In this document: piece after piece, positions 1 through 10,312 of the stretch
How the letters are laid out: each line of letters opens with the position of its first letter
Position numbering within the stretch: the stretch's first letter is position 1
From: Spirochaetota bacterium
GTDB taxonomy: Bacteria; Spirochaetota; UBA4802; JAFGJZ01
DNA: 64,000 nt
Direction: 5' to 3'
Assembly (NCBI GenBank): GCA_016934935.1
Contig: JAFGRW010000041.1
Location: forward strand, 32,638-96,637
Translations under genes and position numbers: made by a program
The notes under the pieces: model-generated
Database searches by the model: none
Told to the model about the DNA's origin: nothing
Seen by the model: only the letters and a program-made list of their open reading frames with translations

Positions 1-275
1 GCAATTAAGAAATTCTTTAGAAATCCTGAATACCACCAGGCAGCGCCCTCATAATTAAGAAAAGGCAGAGTTGACAACTGAACAGTTAAAACAAATCCAA
101 TGAAAGAGAAAATCCATGCCTCAAACAATTCCTGTTTTTCAAGAAGATGCAATATAAATATAGGTGCTGCAAAAATCATTACTGGTAAAAAAATATATGT
201 TCCTGTTAAATAATACAAGCCATAGCCTAACACAAACCAAATAAAAACCAACTCACCTCTTACAGACATTTTCAT
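1..275 (-). CDS. Membrane protein, partial (cut by the window edge)
   Basis: The reverse complement from 275 stays open to base 1 and gives about 91 residues, beginning MKMSVRGELVFIWFVLGYG. The start is the ATG at 275, preceded by a GAAGGA ribosome binding site six bases away. The visible part is strongly hydrophobic, with about three membrane segments (roughly residues 8-23, 27-43 and 51-68) separated by the charged loop LEKQELFE. The rest of the gene lies left of the window, so neither length nor family can be judged. It is divergent from the penicillin-binding protein gene and shares its upstream region. I do not recognise the family. Confidence 0.6.
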   Translation of the reverse strand, partial: MKMSVRGELVFIWFVLGYGLYYLTGTYIFLPVMIFAAPIFILHLLEKQELFEAWIFSFIGFVLTVQLSTLPFLNYEGAAWWYSGFLKNFLI

Positions 276-483
276 AAAGCATCCTTCACTATAGTTAACC
301 ACTGAATAAAACAATAAAGTGATCTAATAAACAAATCAATACATAATCAGCCAATAGTCCTTAACAATTAATATCAAGTAAAATTTAATATCTAAAAATC
401 ATAGAGAATTGACTATTTACTTAATATCCATAAGTACCGATACTATAATACAACTATTTCTCATTTTTAGGGATACAGCCAAA

Positions 484-2721
484 ATGCATAAAAGGTTTTC
501 AATTATATTATTATTAGTAATATTGCTGCTAACTCCCTACTTTATTTTTGTTTATATGTATCATTCTCAATACGATCTTATTTCAAGTGATTTGGAATAT
601 ACAACGAATCTCCCAACTACGTTGTTTGATTCTAATGGTACAATAATTGCAGAATTATACGACGAAAAAAGATCTCCTGTTAAATTCGAGCAAATACCCG
701 ATACCGTTATCACGGCATTTACTTCAGCAGAAGATAAGAATTTTTTCAAACATAGAGGTCTGGATTTTGTAGGAATAATCAGAGCTTTAATCGTCGACAT
801 TAAACAGGGATCTATAAAACAGGGAGGATCAACAATAACTCAACAGCTTATCAAGCAACTTTATACTCATAAAAAAAGAACAATTGAACGCAAAATTATT
901 GAAATTCTGCTTATCAGGAAAATCGAAGAAAACTTCACAAAAAATCAAATACTTGAAATGTATTTAAATCAGATATATTTCGGGCATGGTGTGTATGGAA
1001 TCAAATCTGCAGCAGACTTTTTCTTTGGAAAAGAATTAAAAAATTTAGATATATATGAAGCTTCTCTACTTGCTCTTATTCCACCTGCTCCGAACAGATA
1101 TTCACCACTTCGCAACCCGCGCATAACATTCAGCAAACACAAACAAATTATAGTTAATCTTGTCCAAAATGGTCATATATCAAAAAAAGATGCACTTTAT
1201 AATTTTGAAAAATTCTGGTCACGATATCTTGAACAAATCATCGACAGATCCCCAAACGAAATAGCTCGAAACAAAAATGACGACAATGCGCCATATCTAA
1301 CCGACTATATTCGCCAGCAGCTTATAGAAAAATATGGCGAAGATGTAGTCTACAAAGGTGGACTAAAGGTTTACACAACTTTTGATTTAAAAATGCAGCA
1401 AATCGCGCAAGAACTACTTACAGAAAGAATAACACAACAACAGAGAATTTCATCAAAATATAACGATAGAGAACTAGCGATTCTCGAAAATGATTTTTAT
1501 ATCTCAAAAGAACAAAAAATATCAATAAATGAAATAACAGCACTTAAGAACATACGTAGTCAAATTTCAGATGAAACATCATTTTTAGCTCTTATATGCG
1601 GTGCTGATAAAATTACTGATATTTATACGAATTACAGCAGATTCTACAGACAACAACGTCAACTTGCTAACGTTGAAGGTGCTTTCACTGCAATTGAACC
1701 TGATTCAGGAAAAATCAAGGTTCTTGTGGGTGGAAAAAAATTCAGCTATGAGAATCAACTTAACCGGGGGGTTAATTCACGACGTCAGCCTGGTTCTGCG
1801 TTTAAACCTTTTGTTTACGCATCAGGAATAGAAGACAAAATCATTACAGCAGCTACTCAATTCCAGGATTTACCTATGGTTTTTAATGAAAGAACCAAGA
1901 CATGGGCTCCTTCTAATGCTTCGGATAAATTTTCAGGACCTGTCCTAGTCAGAAAAGCAATAACTCGATCAATAAATACTATTGCGGTATTGGCATACGA
2001 AAAAATTGGGGGGGATCGAATCGCCTCTTATGCGTCTCGTTCGATACATATCGATAAAACCCGATTCACAATTGATCCAACCCTTGGATTAGGCTCATCA
2101 GAGCTTACACCACTCGAACTAACAACAGGATTTGCATGTATTGCGAATCAAGGAATACCTGTAAAACCTTATGCAATACAAAAGATTCTTGATAAACACA
2201 ATAAAGAGATCTATGTTCACGAGCCAAAACCACAAAAAGCTGTTTTTTCTCGAGGAACTGCCTTTATTATGAACTCCATACTACAAGCGGTTATTACAAA
2301 CGGAACTGCAACCTCCACAATTCGTAACAGATGCGGTTTCACATCCCCAGCCGCTGGCAAAACAGGTACTAACAGTGATTATCGGGATGCATGGTTTGCG
2401 GGTTACACTCCAGATCTTGCAGCCGCTGTCTGGATCGGATGTGATTCGCAAAAATTTACACTTGGGCCGGGACAATATGGAGCAAATGTAGCAGCTCCTG
2501 TGTGGGCAAATTTCATGAAAGAAACAGCCTCAATACGTCGCAAACTTGCTTTTCCACCAAAACCTCCCGAAATTATTCAAGTATCAATTTGTGAACATTC
2601 AGGTGACCTGCCTTCGGAGGGATGTCCTGTTGTTCAAGAGTATTTTCTTGAAGGAACAGCACCCAAAAAACGCTGTTCAAGCAAACATGAATCGATGAAA
2701 AGTATATATGATCTATTTTAA
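484..2721 (+). CDS. mrcA: Class A penicillin-binding protein (PBP1A type)
   Basis: This is a bifunctional peptidoglycan synthase that polymerises lipid II and cross-links stem peptides at the outer face of the inner membrane. One membrane anchor (about residues 5-26) is followed by a GT51 glycosyltransferase domain with SAEDKNFFKH (catalytic Glu83), GGSTITQQ and EMYLNQIYFG (Glu158). The transpeptidase domain has SAFK (nucleophile Ser438), SIN (496-498) and KTGT (626-629). The open frame runs back to 409. I place the start at the ATG at 484 because AGGGA lies upstream and translation then begins directly at the basic MHKR before the anchor. The 745-residue length is normal for the family. A zinc-ribbon membrane protein gene follows after 22 bases and may be co-transcribed. 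Confidence 0.93.
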   Translation: MHKRFSIILLLVILLLTPYFIFVYMYHSQYDLISSDLEYTTNLPTTLFDSNGTIIAELYDEKRSPVKFEQIPDTVITAFTSAEDKNFFKHRGLDFVGIIRALIVDIKQGSIKQGGSTITQQLIKQLYTHKKRTIERKIIEILLIRKIEENFTKNQILEMYLNQIYFGHGVYGIKSAADFFFGKELKNLDIYEASLLALIPPAPNRYSPLRNPRITFSKHKQIIVNLVQNGHISKKDALYNFEKFWSRYLEQIIDRSPNEIARNKNDDNAPYLTDYIRQQLIEKYGEDVVYKGGLKVYTTFDLKMQQIAQELLTERITQQQRISSKYNDRELAILENDFYISKEQKISINEITALKNIRSQISDETSFLALICGADKITDIYTNYSRFYRQQRQLANVEGAFTAIEPDSGKIKVLVGGKKFSYENQLNRGVNSRRQPGSAFKPFVYASGIEDKIITAATQFQDLPMVFNERTKTWAPSNASDKFSGPVLVRKAITRSINTIAVLAYEKIGGDRIASYASRSIHIDKTRFTIDPTLGLGSSELTPLELTTGFACIANQGIPVKPYAIQKILDKHNKEIYVHEPKPQKAVFSRGTAFIMNSILQAVITNGTATSTIRNRCGFTSPAAGKTGTNSDYRDAWFAGYTPDLAAAVWIGCDSQKFTLGPGQYGANVAAPVWANFMKETASIRRKLAFPPKPPEIIQVSICEHSGDLPSEGCPVVQEYFLEGTAPKKRCSSKHESMKSIYDLF

Positions 2722-2743
2722 TTATAGAGACTGGAGATAAATC

Positions 2744-4213
2744 ATGCAAACTTCTGCAAAGTCTGTTGTGAAACACAAAATTATTTCAACTCAATGCCAG
2801 TCATGCGGACATACATTTAACCTCTCATCTGAGAAAATTAATAGTTTTCAAAATGGTATGACTCATTGCCCTTCTTGCTCAAATCCGATAAAAATAACTT
2901 TTTGTCCTGAATGCAACATATCCTACTCTATTTCGACAGCAAATCTTAAACCTAACAGATATGCAACAAAATGCAAGCAATGCGGATACGGATTCTACAT
3001 TGATATTCCCGAGAGTCCTGAGCAAAAACACAAAATGCCTTTTATTACACGAGTCACAGAACCGATAGAGAAAGCACCGGTTTCCAAAAAACCTGTTACA
3101 ACATTAAAACCCGAAACTAAAAAAAACGAATCTGTTAGTTCAAGCGAAGTATTAAAGAAAATGGAGCCTCCCCGGCCTCAAAATTTGCAAGAAACTTCTT
3201 TATCAGAAGTTTTTAAACTCATCTCTAAAGCATTTAATCTTCAGAATTTTTCACTATCATTAATATCCATAATTTCAATGATTTCTATATTCTTAATAAG
3301 TACAAATATAATTACTTTTTTAACACCCCCACCTCAAGTATCCGGTAATTATCTTTTATCATTTTTAAATATAATTCCGCCTCTACTGGTTTTCGCTGTT
3401 TATACTGCTTTTGCCTCCGTTTCCGCAAAAAGAATACTTATTAATAATGAAGTTCAGCTTTTCAACAACACAACGGGACTAGAATTATTCGCAAATTCTC
3501 TTTTTGCGTCACTTTTTGGAGGTGCTCCAGCCCTAATAGCTATACAAACATTACTGGTATTCATAACTCGAATCCCGGATGGAGGCACTCTAATTTTTGC
3601 ATTAACGTTTTTACCGATATATATCGGAGCTATATTAACAGTTTTAACCCTAACAATCGGTATCTGGTTTTTGCCGTCAATTTATGCAGCGAAAATCAGA
3701 ACACCTTTAGGCCACCTGTCCGAATTTATACGTTTTATAAAAAAACATAATATAAATCTGATAATTAATGTTTTTACGCTTTTCATGGTTGCCGGTGCTC
3801 TTTCAACGGCACTGTTTTTTGTCCACGCAACAGCTCTTTCTCTTGCTGAGACCATAATCTCTGGAGCAGGCAACTCAAATACAATAGAGACACTTTCAAA
3901 TATTCCGGTATTGTTTACATCATTTGCAAGATTCTCATTCTTCGGAGAAAACAGTTCATTACTCAACTATCTGACAGCCCAAACTTCAATCTTTTCGACA
4001 GCTGGCGGAATTATCATAGGTATTTGTTTAAGCTTAATAACACTGGTACTTTACAGCCTGATCCTTACCATAATAACTGTATCCAGTACGGTTATTTACA
4101 AACAGCTTGAGTATCCTTCATCTGATCCAAAAATAATTCCAGGAAAAGGAATCATGATACTACTGATTCTTGTTTATTTTGCAGTTTTAGCCATGAAAGC
4201 TGTTTTTAGTTAA
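2744..4213 (+). CDS. Zinc-ribbon multi-pass membrane protein, function unknown
   Basis: This 489-residue protein has two parts. The N-terminal 90 residues hold four CxxC pairs (QCQSC, HCPSC, FCPEC, KCKQC) resembling tandem MJ0042-type zinc ribbons. A proline/lysine-rich linker (about 100-155) follows, then a hydrophobic region with around six or seven membrane segments (about 170-485). A soluble metal-binding head joined to a membrane domain suggests sensing, scaffolding or quality control, but no catalytic motif is visible and I do not assign a function. GGAG precedes the ATG. It lies 22 bases after the PBP1A gene in the same direction, so a cell-envelope role is possible but only inferred. 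Confidence 0.8.
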   Translation: MQTSAKSVVKHKIISTQCQSCGHTFNLSSEKINSFQNGMTHCPSCSNPIKITFCPECNISYSISTANLKPNRYATKCKQCGYGFYIDIPESPEQKHKMPFITRVTEPIEKAPVSKKPVTTLKPETKKNESVSSSEVLKKMEPPRPQNLQETSLSEVFKLISKAFNLQNFSLSLISIISMISIFLISTNIITFLTPPPQVSGNYLLSFLNIIPPLLVFAVYTAFASVSAKRILINNEVQLFNNTTGLELFANSLFASLFGGAPALIAIQTLLVFITRIPDGGTLIFALTFLPIYIGAILTVLTLTIGIWFLPSIYAAKIRTPLGHLSEFIRFIKKHNINLIINVFTLFMVAGALSTALFFVHATALSLAETIISGAGNSNTIETLSNIPVLFTSFARFSFFGENSSLLNYLTAQTSIFSTAGGIIIGICLSLITLVLYSLILTIITVSSTVIYKQLEYPSSDPKIIPGKGIMILLILVYFAVLAMKAVFS

Positions 4214-4256
4214 TTATACAATACACTATTCTATCACCAAACAAAGGAAGGATTTT

Positions 4257-5429
4257 ATGCGAACAGGCTCTTTCATAGTTTTTTTCTCGGTTTTTCTTTC
4301 AATATATTCGTTGTCCAATGTCTTCATCTACTATACAGTTCGGAATATTTTTAAACTGAAAGGGATAAAAAAACTAATTTTAAAAATTACACATATTTTT
4401 ATCGCATCATTATACATCTCATCAAGATTTTTAGAAAATTACTGGAGAAACAGTCTAACCGAATCTCTGGCAACGATTGGCTCTTTCTTCCTGGCAGTTA
4501 TGCTTTATCTTTTTCTTTTTTCTCTGGCAGGTGTTATAATTTGGTTTATTTTAAAACTAATACCAAAGGCTAAACCGGTTACAATAAAGCACAAAGATAA
4601 AATCCTAAAACATGCCGGTATCTTTATGTTAGTATTTGTAACACTGATTACTTTGTACGGATATTATCACGCCTGTTCTCCACAAGTTAAGCATCATAAA
4701 ATTTCTATCTCTAAACCACAATTTTCTTCACACCTAAGAATTGCTTTTATATCTGATATACACCTGGGTACCATTATAAAAAATAAACGTTTAAATAAAA
4801 TGGTAACCAACGTTAACAGTTTTAACCCCGACATAATACTATTGGGCGGGGACATTGTTGACGAAGATATAGCACCGGTTATTAAATATGATTTGGGAGC
4901 CTTATTAACAAAACTGAATGCGCCGCTCGGTGTTTATGGTGTAACCGGTAACCACGAATATATCGGTGGAGTTGAAAAAGCTGTAAAGTACCTTGAAGAT
5001 CATAAGATCACAATGCTTAGAGATGAAGCAATCATTATTCCTGAACGATTGATTCTTATCGGACGTGAGGATTTCAGTATTACAAGGTTCACCTCTAAAG
5101 CAAGGCTGCCACTATCCGAAATTATTAATAACCAGATTTCTTCTTCCGACTGGAAGCAACTACCATCAATAATTGTCGACCATCAACCATACGGAATTAA
5201 CGAAGCCATCACTCAAAAGGCCGACGTCATGTTAAGCGGTCATACACATAATGGACAACTATGGCCTATTAAATATATTGTATCTCAAATTTTTAAAATT
5301 CGTCATGGTCTAAAAAAATTTGAAGACACCTGGTTTCTGGTTTCAAGTGGTTATGGCACATGGGGTCCACCTGTGCGGGTTGCGACAGATTCCGAGATAA
5401 TCATTATAGATCTTTTCCCTGAAAATTAG
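4257..5429 (+). CDS. Membrane-anchored metallophosphoesterase (YkuE-like)
   Basis: The calcineurin-type phosphoesterase domain spans about residues 160-385. Its metal-binding motifs are SDIHLG (Asp167, His169), GGDIVD (Asp199), GNHEY (Asn232, His233), a DHQP histidine and SGHTHNGQ. The N-terminal 140 residues contain about four membrane segments, an arrangement found in the YkuE-like group whose relatives act on phospholipids or lipid-linked phosphates. The substrate here is unknown. The ATG follows AGGAAGGA at good spacing. The gene may continue the rightward run from the PBP1A gene, since the gap to the preceding gene is only 43 bases. The enzyme class is secure; the substrate is not. Confidence 0.87.
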   Translation: MRTGSFIVFFSVFLSIYSLSNVFIYYTVRNIFKLKGIKKLILKITHIFIASLYISSRFLENYWRNSLTESLATIGSFFLAVMLYLFLFSLAGVIIWFILKLIPKAKPVTIKHKDKILKHAGIFMLVFVTLITLYGYYHACSPQVKHHKISISKPQFSSHLRIAFISDIHLGTIIKNKRLNKMVTNVNSFNPDIILLGGDIVDEDIAPVIKYDLGALLTKLNAPLGVYGVTGNHEYIGGVEKAVKYLEDHKITMLRDEAIIIPERLILIGREDFSITRFTSKARLPLSEIINNQISSSDWKQLPSIIVDHQPYGINEAITQKADVMLSGHTHNGQLWPIKYIVSQIFKIRHGLKKFEDTWFLVSSGYGTWGPPVRVATDSEIIIIDLFPEN

Positions 5430-5437
5430 CTTAATTC

Positions 5438-5465
5438 TTGACATGAAATATGTTACAAATATACA
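5438..5465 (+). promoter_or_regulatory. Candidate sigma-70 promoter for the SDR gene
   Basis: A perfect -35 TTGACA (5438-5443) is followed after 16 bases by TATACA (5460-5465). It lies just after the metallophosphoesterase stop codon and about 105 bases before the SDR start, leaving a longish AT-rich leader. Assigned by eye. Confidence 0.4.
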
Positions 5466-5570
5466 TATTAGATCATAGTTTATAATTTAACTGTTATAAA
5501 ATTTCAAAGTGCCTTTGCATATAACGAAAAACAGTAATTTAACACAATATACCTATTTGGAAAAATTCAT

Positions 5571-6530
5571 ATGAAGATTTTTGTTACCGGAGGAACAGGT
5601 TTCATTGGCAGAAACCTTATTCCCAGACTTGTTCAAAAAAGACATAAAGTCACAGCTGTAGCCAGATCTGCGTATGGGAAAAGCCAACTTGATCTTATGG
5701 GAGCTACACCGGTCGACGGAAATCTTGCATCAGTGAGTACATTCACCAGTAACTTCAGTAAAGCAGATGCAGTAATTCATCTAGGTGCAAAAACTGAAAG
5801 CTGGGGATTGTACAACGATTTTTTCGAAATCAATGTTCGGGCGTCTGAAGAAATCACCGGTGCGGCATCCTACCATGGAGTAAAAAAACTAATTTACTTA
5901 AGCTGTGCCTCCGTAGTCTGCACAGGTAGCCCGTTATTTGATGTAGATGAAGACTATAAACCTTCTGGATTTCCTTCAGATAACTATAGCAAATCAAAAG
6001 CCATTGCTGAAGAAAAAGTTCGCAATGCCTCAAACCGATTAAATACTGTAATTTTGAGACCCGCCTTTGTCTGGGGTAAACAGGTTCCATTTATCGAAAG
6101 GCTCAGGCACCATACAAACCGAATCGGTTTTCCTAACATTGGGAAACGGGGTCATCAGTTTTCGACCTGCCATGTAGAAAACATTGTGGAAGCCATAATA
6201 ACAGCACTTGATCAACCAGATAAAAGTGGAACTTTTTATGTAACCGACGGCGAACCTGTTGCTGTGAAATTCTTCATGCCGCAGCTTCTGCTATCTCATG
6301 GACTCTTTGCAGGCCGCGTAAACCTTCCACGCTCATTTGCACTTTTTATGGCAGGATTTTTTGAAGTTATATGGGCTATAATTCCCTTTAGAAAAACACC
6401 ACCATTAACAAAGAACATAGTCAATATTCTAGGAAGCGAAGCAACTTTTAGCGACAACAAATTCAGAGAAGTTTTTTCTTATAAAAACAGGGTGCAATTA
6501 GAGGAAGAACTTCGATCAAGAAGATATTGA
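5571..6530 (+). CDS. NAD(P)-dependent epimerase/dehydratase (extended SDR)
   Basis: This 319-residue extended short-chain dehydrogenase has the Rossmann motif GGTGFIG (residues 7-13), HLGAKTE, and the catalytic pair Tyr139-Lys143 in YSKSK. It resembles the 3-beta-hydroxysteroid dehydrogenase/NAD-dependent epimerase group, whose members act on nucleotide sugars, isoprenoids or steroid-like alcohols. The substrate cannot be read from sequence. The ribosome binding site is weak (GGAAAAATTCAT), and the upstream promoter candidate is described separately. Its 3' end overlaps the 3' end of the convergent histidine kinase gene by 15 bases (6516-6530), so the two genes share coding bases on opposite strands. 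Confidence 0.87.
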   Translation: MKIFVTGGTGFIGRNLIPRLVQKRHKVTAVARSAYGKSQLDLMGATPVDGNLASVSTFTSNFSKADAVIHLGAKTESWGLYNDFFEINVRASEEITGAASYHGVKKLIYLSCASVVCTGSPLFDVDEDYKPSGFPSDNYSKSKAIAEEKVRNASNRLNTVILRPAFVWGKQVPFIERLRHHTNRIGFPNIGKRGHQFSTCHVENIVEAIITALDQPDKSGTFYVTDGEPVAVKFFMPQLLLSHGLFAGRVNLPRSFALFMAGFFEVIWAIIPFRKTPPLTKNIVNILGSEATFSDNKFREVFSYKNRVQLEEELRSRRY

Positions 6531-8240
6531 ACCATCTCTATGATTAAGTACTCCGCCAATAGAACTATATAACTCATCAAGAGTAAACGGCTTAGATATA
6601 AAACCCGCGATATTTTTTTTATTTATTCTCTCGAATCTATCTTTCTGAACAAAGCCACTAACCATAATCACAGGGACTTTAGGATTAATCTTATTAATAA
6701 CCATAAAAACCTCATCACCGCCAATCCCTGGCATCATGATATCCAGCAACACCAGATCAATATCCCTGTTATTTTGAATAAAAATATCTATACATTCCTG
6801 TCCATTACACGCCTCGATAACAGATAATCCAAAATTTTTCAGCATTCTTGATGTTGTGGCTCTTAACATATCTTCATCATCAACAAGAAGCACTGTTCCT
6901 TTAAGAGTCGCCCGGTTATGATGTTGAACACTATTAGAGGCTTTTACATTTTTTAGAACTGGAAACTTTAAGGTAAAAACTGCCCCGTTTCCCGGAGAAG
7001 AATCCACAGAAACAGAACCATTCATCTTGGTTGTCATCGCATATACCATTGACAACCCCAAGCCAGTACCCGAGTCCGAATCCTTGGTTGTAAAGAAAGG
7101 ATCGAAAAGTTGTTTTTTTGTATCATCATCCATACCAATACCTGTATCAGATATTCTTATAACAGCAAACTCCTTTTTCTTTTCGATCTTTACCCCACAT
7201 TCAAGTTCAAGCACACCGCCATAAGGCTCGTCATTTGCACGCATTATTGTCATTGCATGAGAGGCGTTTATACAGATGTTCAGCAGTATTTGATCCAGTT
7301 TTGCAGGATCTCCGGCAATATATATATCTCTATCAAATCTATTAAAATTTATATTTATTGATTTATCAAAAGTGTTTTTACACACATGTGCAACCGTATC
7401 AAGAGCCTGATTAACTTCTACCTGTCCCTTTCCAATACTGTTATTCTTAGAGAATGCTAACAGCTGTTGTATAATTTCACGGGCGCGATCCGACGACCCC
7501 TGCATAACTTCTACATACTGATATAAATCGTCATCACTAATTTTATCTCCATTATCAAGCTGATATTTCATAAGGCTAACTGTTCCGGTTATTCCACTTA
7601 AAATATTATTAAAATCGTGGGCTATGCCTCCTGCCAGCATACCAAGAGTTTCCAGTTTTTGCGATTGTATAAGCCTGGCTTCCGTATCCAGCTCTTCAGA
7701 AAGATCACGCACAGATACAAGAATAACTATTTTACCCTGCAAATCGAGTCGTTGCATTCTTAAAGATACATAAACTTTTGTACTGTCGTTCCTGTGATAT
7801 GAAGCCTTAACGCATGTTTCTCCCTCTTCGACAACCTGATCAAAATAACGTTTAACAGACGACCCGAAGTTTTCACCTTCAAATTCAAACAGCTCCTTGA
7901 AATCGGTAACATCGCCAAACCTTTTTTTCGCGCTCTTGTTAATATCAAGAATTTGCATATTACCAGCTTGCACTAAAAAAAGATAGTCTATGGAAGATTC
8001 AAAAAGTTCACGGTATTTCATCTCGGACTCAAAAAGCGTTGAGCAAAACGCTTTTTGACGCAATATTTCACTAGAAAAGTGTTGTTTGATTAACCCAAGC
8101 TCCTCAATCCACTCATCCAGATTTTCAGGAGCTGACCGCTTCATAAGTAATAATTTCTCAGTTGCTGATTCAATTCGCTTGACCAGTGACATAAATGATC
8201 TTTCCAAATCCATGAAGTCTGTACTGTGATTTTTTTCCAC
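6516..8240 (-). CDS. Hybrid sensor histidine kinase/response regulator with PAS domain
   Basis: This 574-residue cytoplasmic hybrid kinase has no membrane segment. An N-terminal helical region (1-72) leads into a PAS domain (about 73-185). A HisKA domain has the phospho-acceptor His208 in GGIAHDFNNIL. The HATPase domain has its N box near 321, DTGIGM (365-370) and GTGLGLS (391-397). A C-terminal receiver (about 447-565) has acidic residues 454-455, phospho-acceptor Asp500 and Lys550. Phosphate would pass from His208 to Asp500, and onward output would need a separate phosphotransfer protein, none of which is nearby. The signal is unknown; a PAS domain fits an internal redox or small-molecule cue. 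The start is the first ATG at 8240. Confidence 0.92.
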   Translation of the reverse strand: MEKNHSTDFMDLERSFMSLVKRIESATEKLLLMKRSAPENLDEWIEELGLIKQHFSSEILRQKAFCSTLFESEMKYRELFESSIDYLFLVQAGNMQILDINKSAKKRFGDVTDFKELFEFEGENFGSSVKRYFDQVVEEGETCVKASYHRNDSTKVYVSLRMQRLDLQGKIVILVSVRDLSEELDTEARLIQSQKLETLGMLAGGIAHDFNNILSGITGTVSLMKYQLDNGDKISDDDLYQYVEVMQGSSDRAREIIQQLLAFSKNNSIGKGQVEVNQALDTVAHVCKNTFDKSININFNRFDRDIYIAGDPAKLDQILLNICINASHAMTIMRANDEPYGGVLELECGVKIEKKKEFAVIRISDTGIGMDDDTKKQLFDPFFTTKDSDSGTGLGLSMVYAMTTKMNGSVSVDSSPGNGAVFTLKFPVLKNVKASNSVQHHNRATLKGTVLLVDDEDMLRATTSRMLKNFGLSVIEACNGQECIDIFIQNNRDIDLVLLDIMMPGIGGDEVFMVINKINPKVPVIMVSGFVQKDRFERINKKNIAGFISKPFTLDELYSSIGGVLNHRDGSISS

Positions 8241-8461
8241 CTATTATATATCCTTTTAGCAAATTAAACCGGTCTTATCCCATATCATTTTTATGACAAT
8301 TAGCAATAATTGAATAGAAGCCAACTTTTATTCAATTCTAAGATAGCAGTAATTTGCAAGTTATGCAAATCTTTTTTATAGAACTGTTAATTTATGAAAT
8401 GCACATATTTTTCAAACCTGTTAAAAGATAAACTTGCAAGCAAAACCACACCTAATAGTAT

Positions 8462-8490
8462 TTGACAGGTTTATCACTCCACAAGATAGG
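8462..8490 (+). promoter_or_regulatory. Candidate promoter upstream of glnS
   Basis: A perfect TTGACA (8462-8467) is followed at 17 bases by a weak -10 (GATAGG, 8485-8490). It lies 45 bases before the glnS start. Only the -35 is convincing. Confidence 0.3.
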
Positions 8491-8534
8491 GTATCATTGA
8501 TTATCCTTATGTTATTATGCTAAAAGGAGACTAT

Positions 8535-10205
8535 ATGGAAACAGGAACATCAAATTTTATTGAAGAAATAATCAACGACGATCTTAAATCAGGTAAAAAC
8601 AGCAACGTGGTTACCCGTTTCCCGCCAGAACCTAACGGTTATCTGCATATTGGTCACGCAAAATCAATATGCCTGAATTTCGGCCTTGCCAAAAAATATA
8701 ACGGCAGGTGCCACTTGCGTTTTGATGATACAAATCCAAGCAAGGAAGAAGACGAGTATATCAACTCAATTCAAGAAGATGTTCGCTGGCTTGGCTTTGA
8801 TTGGGGTGATCATCTGCACTTTGCCTCTGACTATTTTGATAAATTATATGATTTCGCGATCCTCCTTATAAAAGAGGGAAAAGCCTACGTTTGCGATCTT
8901 AGCGCTGATGAAACAAGAGAGTACCGAGGCACTCTTAAAGAAGCGGGCAAAGAGAGCCCTTACCGGAACAGATCAGTTGAAGAAAACCTTGAACTTTTTT
9001 CAAATATGAAAGCGGGTAAATACAAAGAGGGTGAAAAAGTTTTACGAGCCAAGATAGATATGAAATCGGGAAATATCTGTATGCGTGATCCGATTATTTA
9101 CCGGATACAATACTCACATCACCATCGCACAGGCGATAAATGGTGCATCTACCCTATGTACGACTTTACACACTGTCTTTCTGACGCAATTGAAGGGGTT
9201 ACTCACTCGGTTTGCACACTTGAATTTAAGAATAATCGAGACCTTTATGACTGGGTTTTACAGGCAGTCAATTTCGAACATCGCCCAAGACAGATAGAAT
9301 TTGCGCGACTTAACCTCAATTATACAGTCATGAGCAAAAGGCTGCTTCTTCAACTAGTCAGGGAAAATCATGTATCAGGCTGGGATGATCCACGCATGCC
9401 TACTATTTCAGGTCTCAGACGCCGGGGATTTACTCCCGAGTCAGTACGCGACTTTACATCACGTATTGGTGTCGCTAAAGCGGATAATATCGTGGATATA
9501 GCCCTTTTAGAACACTGTCTTCGAGAAGATCTTAACAAAAAAGCGAATAGAGCCATTGCTGTTTTAAATCCGCTAAAACTTATTATCGAAAATTTTCCAG
9601 AAAATGAAGAGCTGATGCTCGAGGCAAAAAACAACCCCGAAGATGAATCGGCGGGAAGCCGAATGCTTCCATTTACAAAAGAATTATTTATCGAACGCGA
9701 TGACTTCAAAACTGAAGCCCCCAAAAAGTATTTCAGGTTAGCTCCAGGTATGGAAGTTCGTCTTAAATTCGCGTTTTATGTAACCTGCACCGGTTTTAGT
9801 ACCGATGATAAAGGCAACATAACAGAAGTCCGCGCCACATACGATCCCGATACGAAAGGCGGCTGGTCACAGGATGGACGAAAAGTAAAGGGCACAATTC
9901 ACTGGCTATCAGCCAAACATGCAAAAAATGCTGAAGTACGTATATACGATAGGCTTTTCCAAACTGCAAACCCTTACGATGCCCCGGAAGGTAAAACATT
10001 TCTGGATAATCTGAACCCGGAATCACTCACCACTCTAAAAAACGTAAAGATTGAAGAGTCGTTGGCAAACGCTGAACCTGGATATATTTGCCAATTCGAA
10101 AGAACCGGTTATTTTTGCAGCGATATAAAGGATCACACACACGAAAGACCTGTCTATAATCGTGCTGTACCTCTTCGGGACTCGTGGGCAAAAATTGATA
10201 ATTAA
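8535..10205 (+). CDS. glnS: Glutaminyl-tRNA synthetase
   Basis: GlnRS charges tRNA-Gln directly with glutamine. Class I synthetase signatures are present: [15 protein letters not shown] (HIGH at about 38-41) and VMSKR (265-269). The DDTNP and WCIYPMYDF segments are typical of the GlnRS/GluRS family, and the C-terminal anticodon-binding barrels fill about residues 345-556. At 556 residues it matches bacterial GlnRS. An in-frame ATG at 8517 exists, but I chose 8535 because AAAGGAGA lies six bases before it. A dedicated GlnRS means the organism need not make Gln-tRNA by the GatCAB route. Confidence 0.96.
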   Translation: METGTSNFIEEIINDDLKSGKNSNVVTRFPPEPNGYLHIGHAKSICLNFGLAKKYNGRCHLRFDDTNPSKEEDEYINSIQEDVRWLGFDWGDHLHFASDYFDKLYDFAILLIKEGKAYVCDLSADETREYRGTLKEAGKESPYRNRSVEENLELFSNMKAGKYKEGEKVLRAKIDMKSGNICMRDPIIYRIQYSHHHRTGDKWCIYPMYDFTHCLSDAIEGVTHSVCTLEFKNNRDLYDWVLQAVNFEHRPRQIEFARLNLNYTVMSKRLLLQLVRENHVSGWDDPRMPTISGLRRRGFTPESVRDFTSRIGVAKADNIVDIALLEHCLREDLNKKANRAIAVLNPLKLIIENFPENEELMLEAKNNPEDESAGSRMLPFTKELFIERDDFKTEAPKKYFRLAPGMEVRLKFAFYVTCTGFSTDDKGNITEVRATYDPDTKGGWSQDGRKVKGTIHWLSAKHAKNAEVRIYDRLFQTANPYDAPEGKTFLDNLNPESLTTLKNVKIEESLANAEPGYICQFERTGYFCSDIKDHTHERPVYNRAVPLRDSWAKIDN

Positions 10206-10312
10206 GTTTTTAATACTAAGCAGCTGAAAGTTGTCTTGAAACATAAGTTCATTTTTATTATCATTAATAAGGATACGAATAAGATTGATTAATATATTTC
10301 AGGAGTATATTT

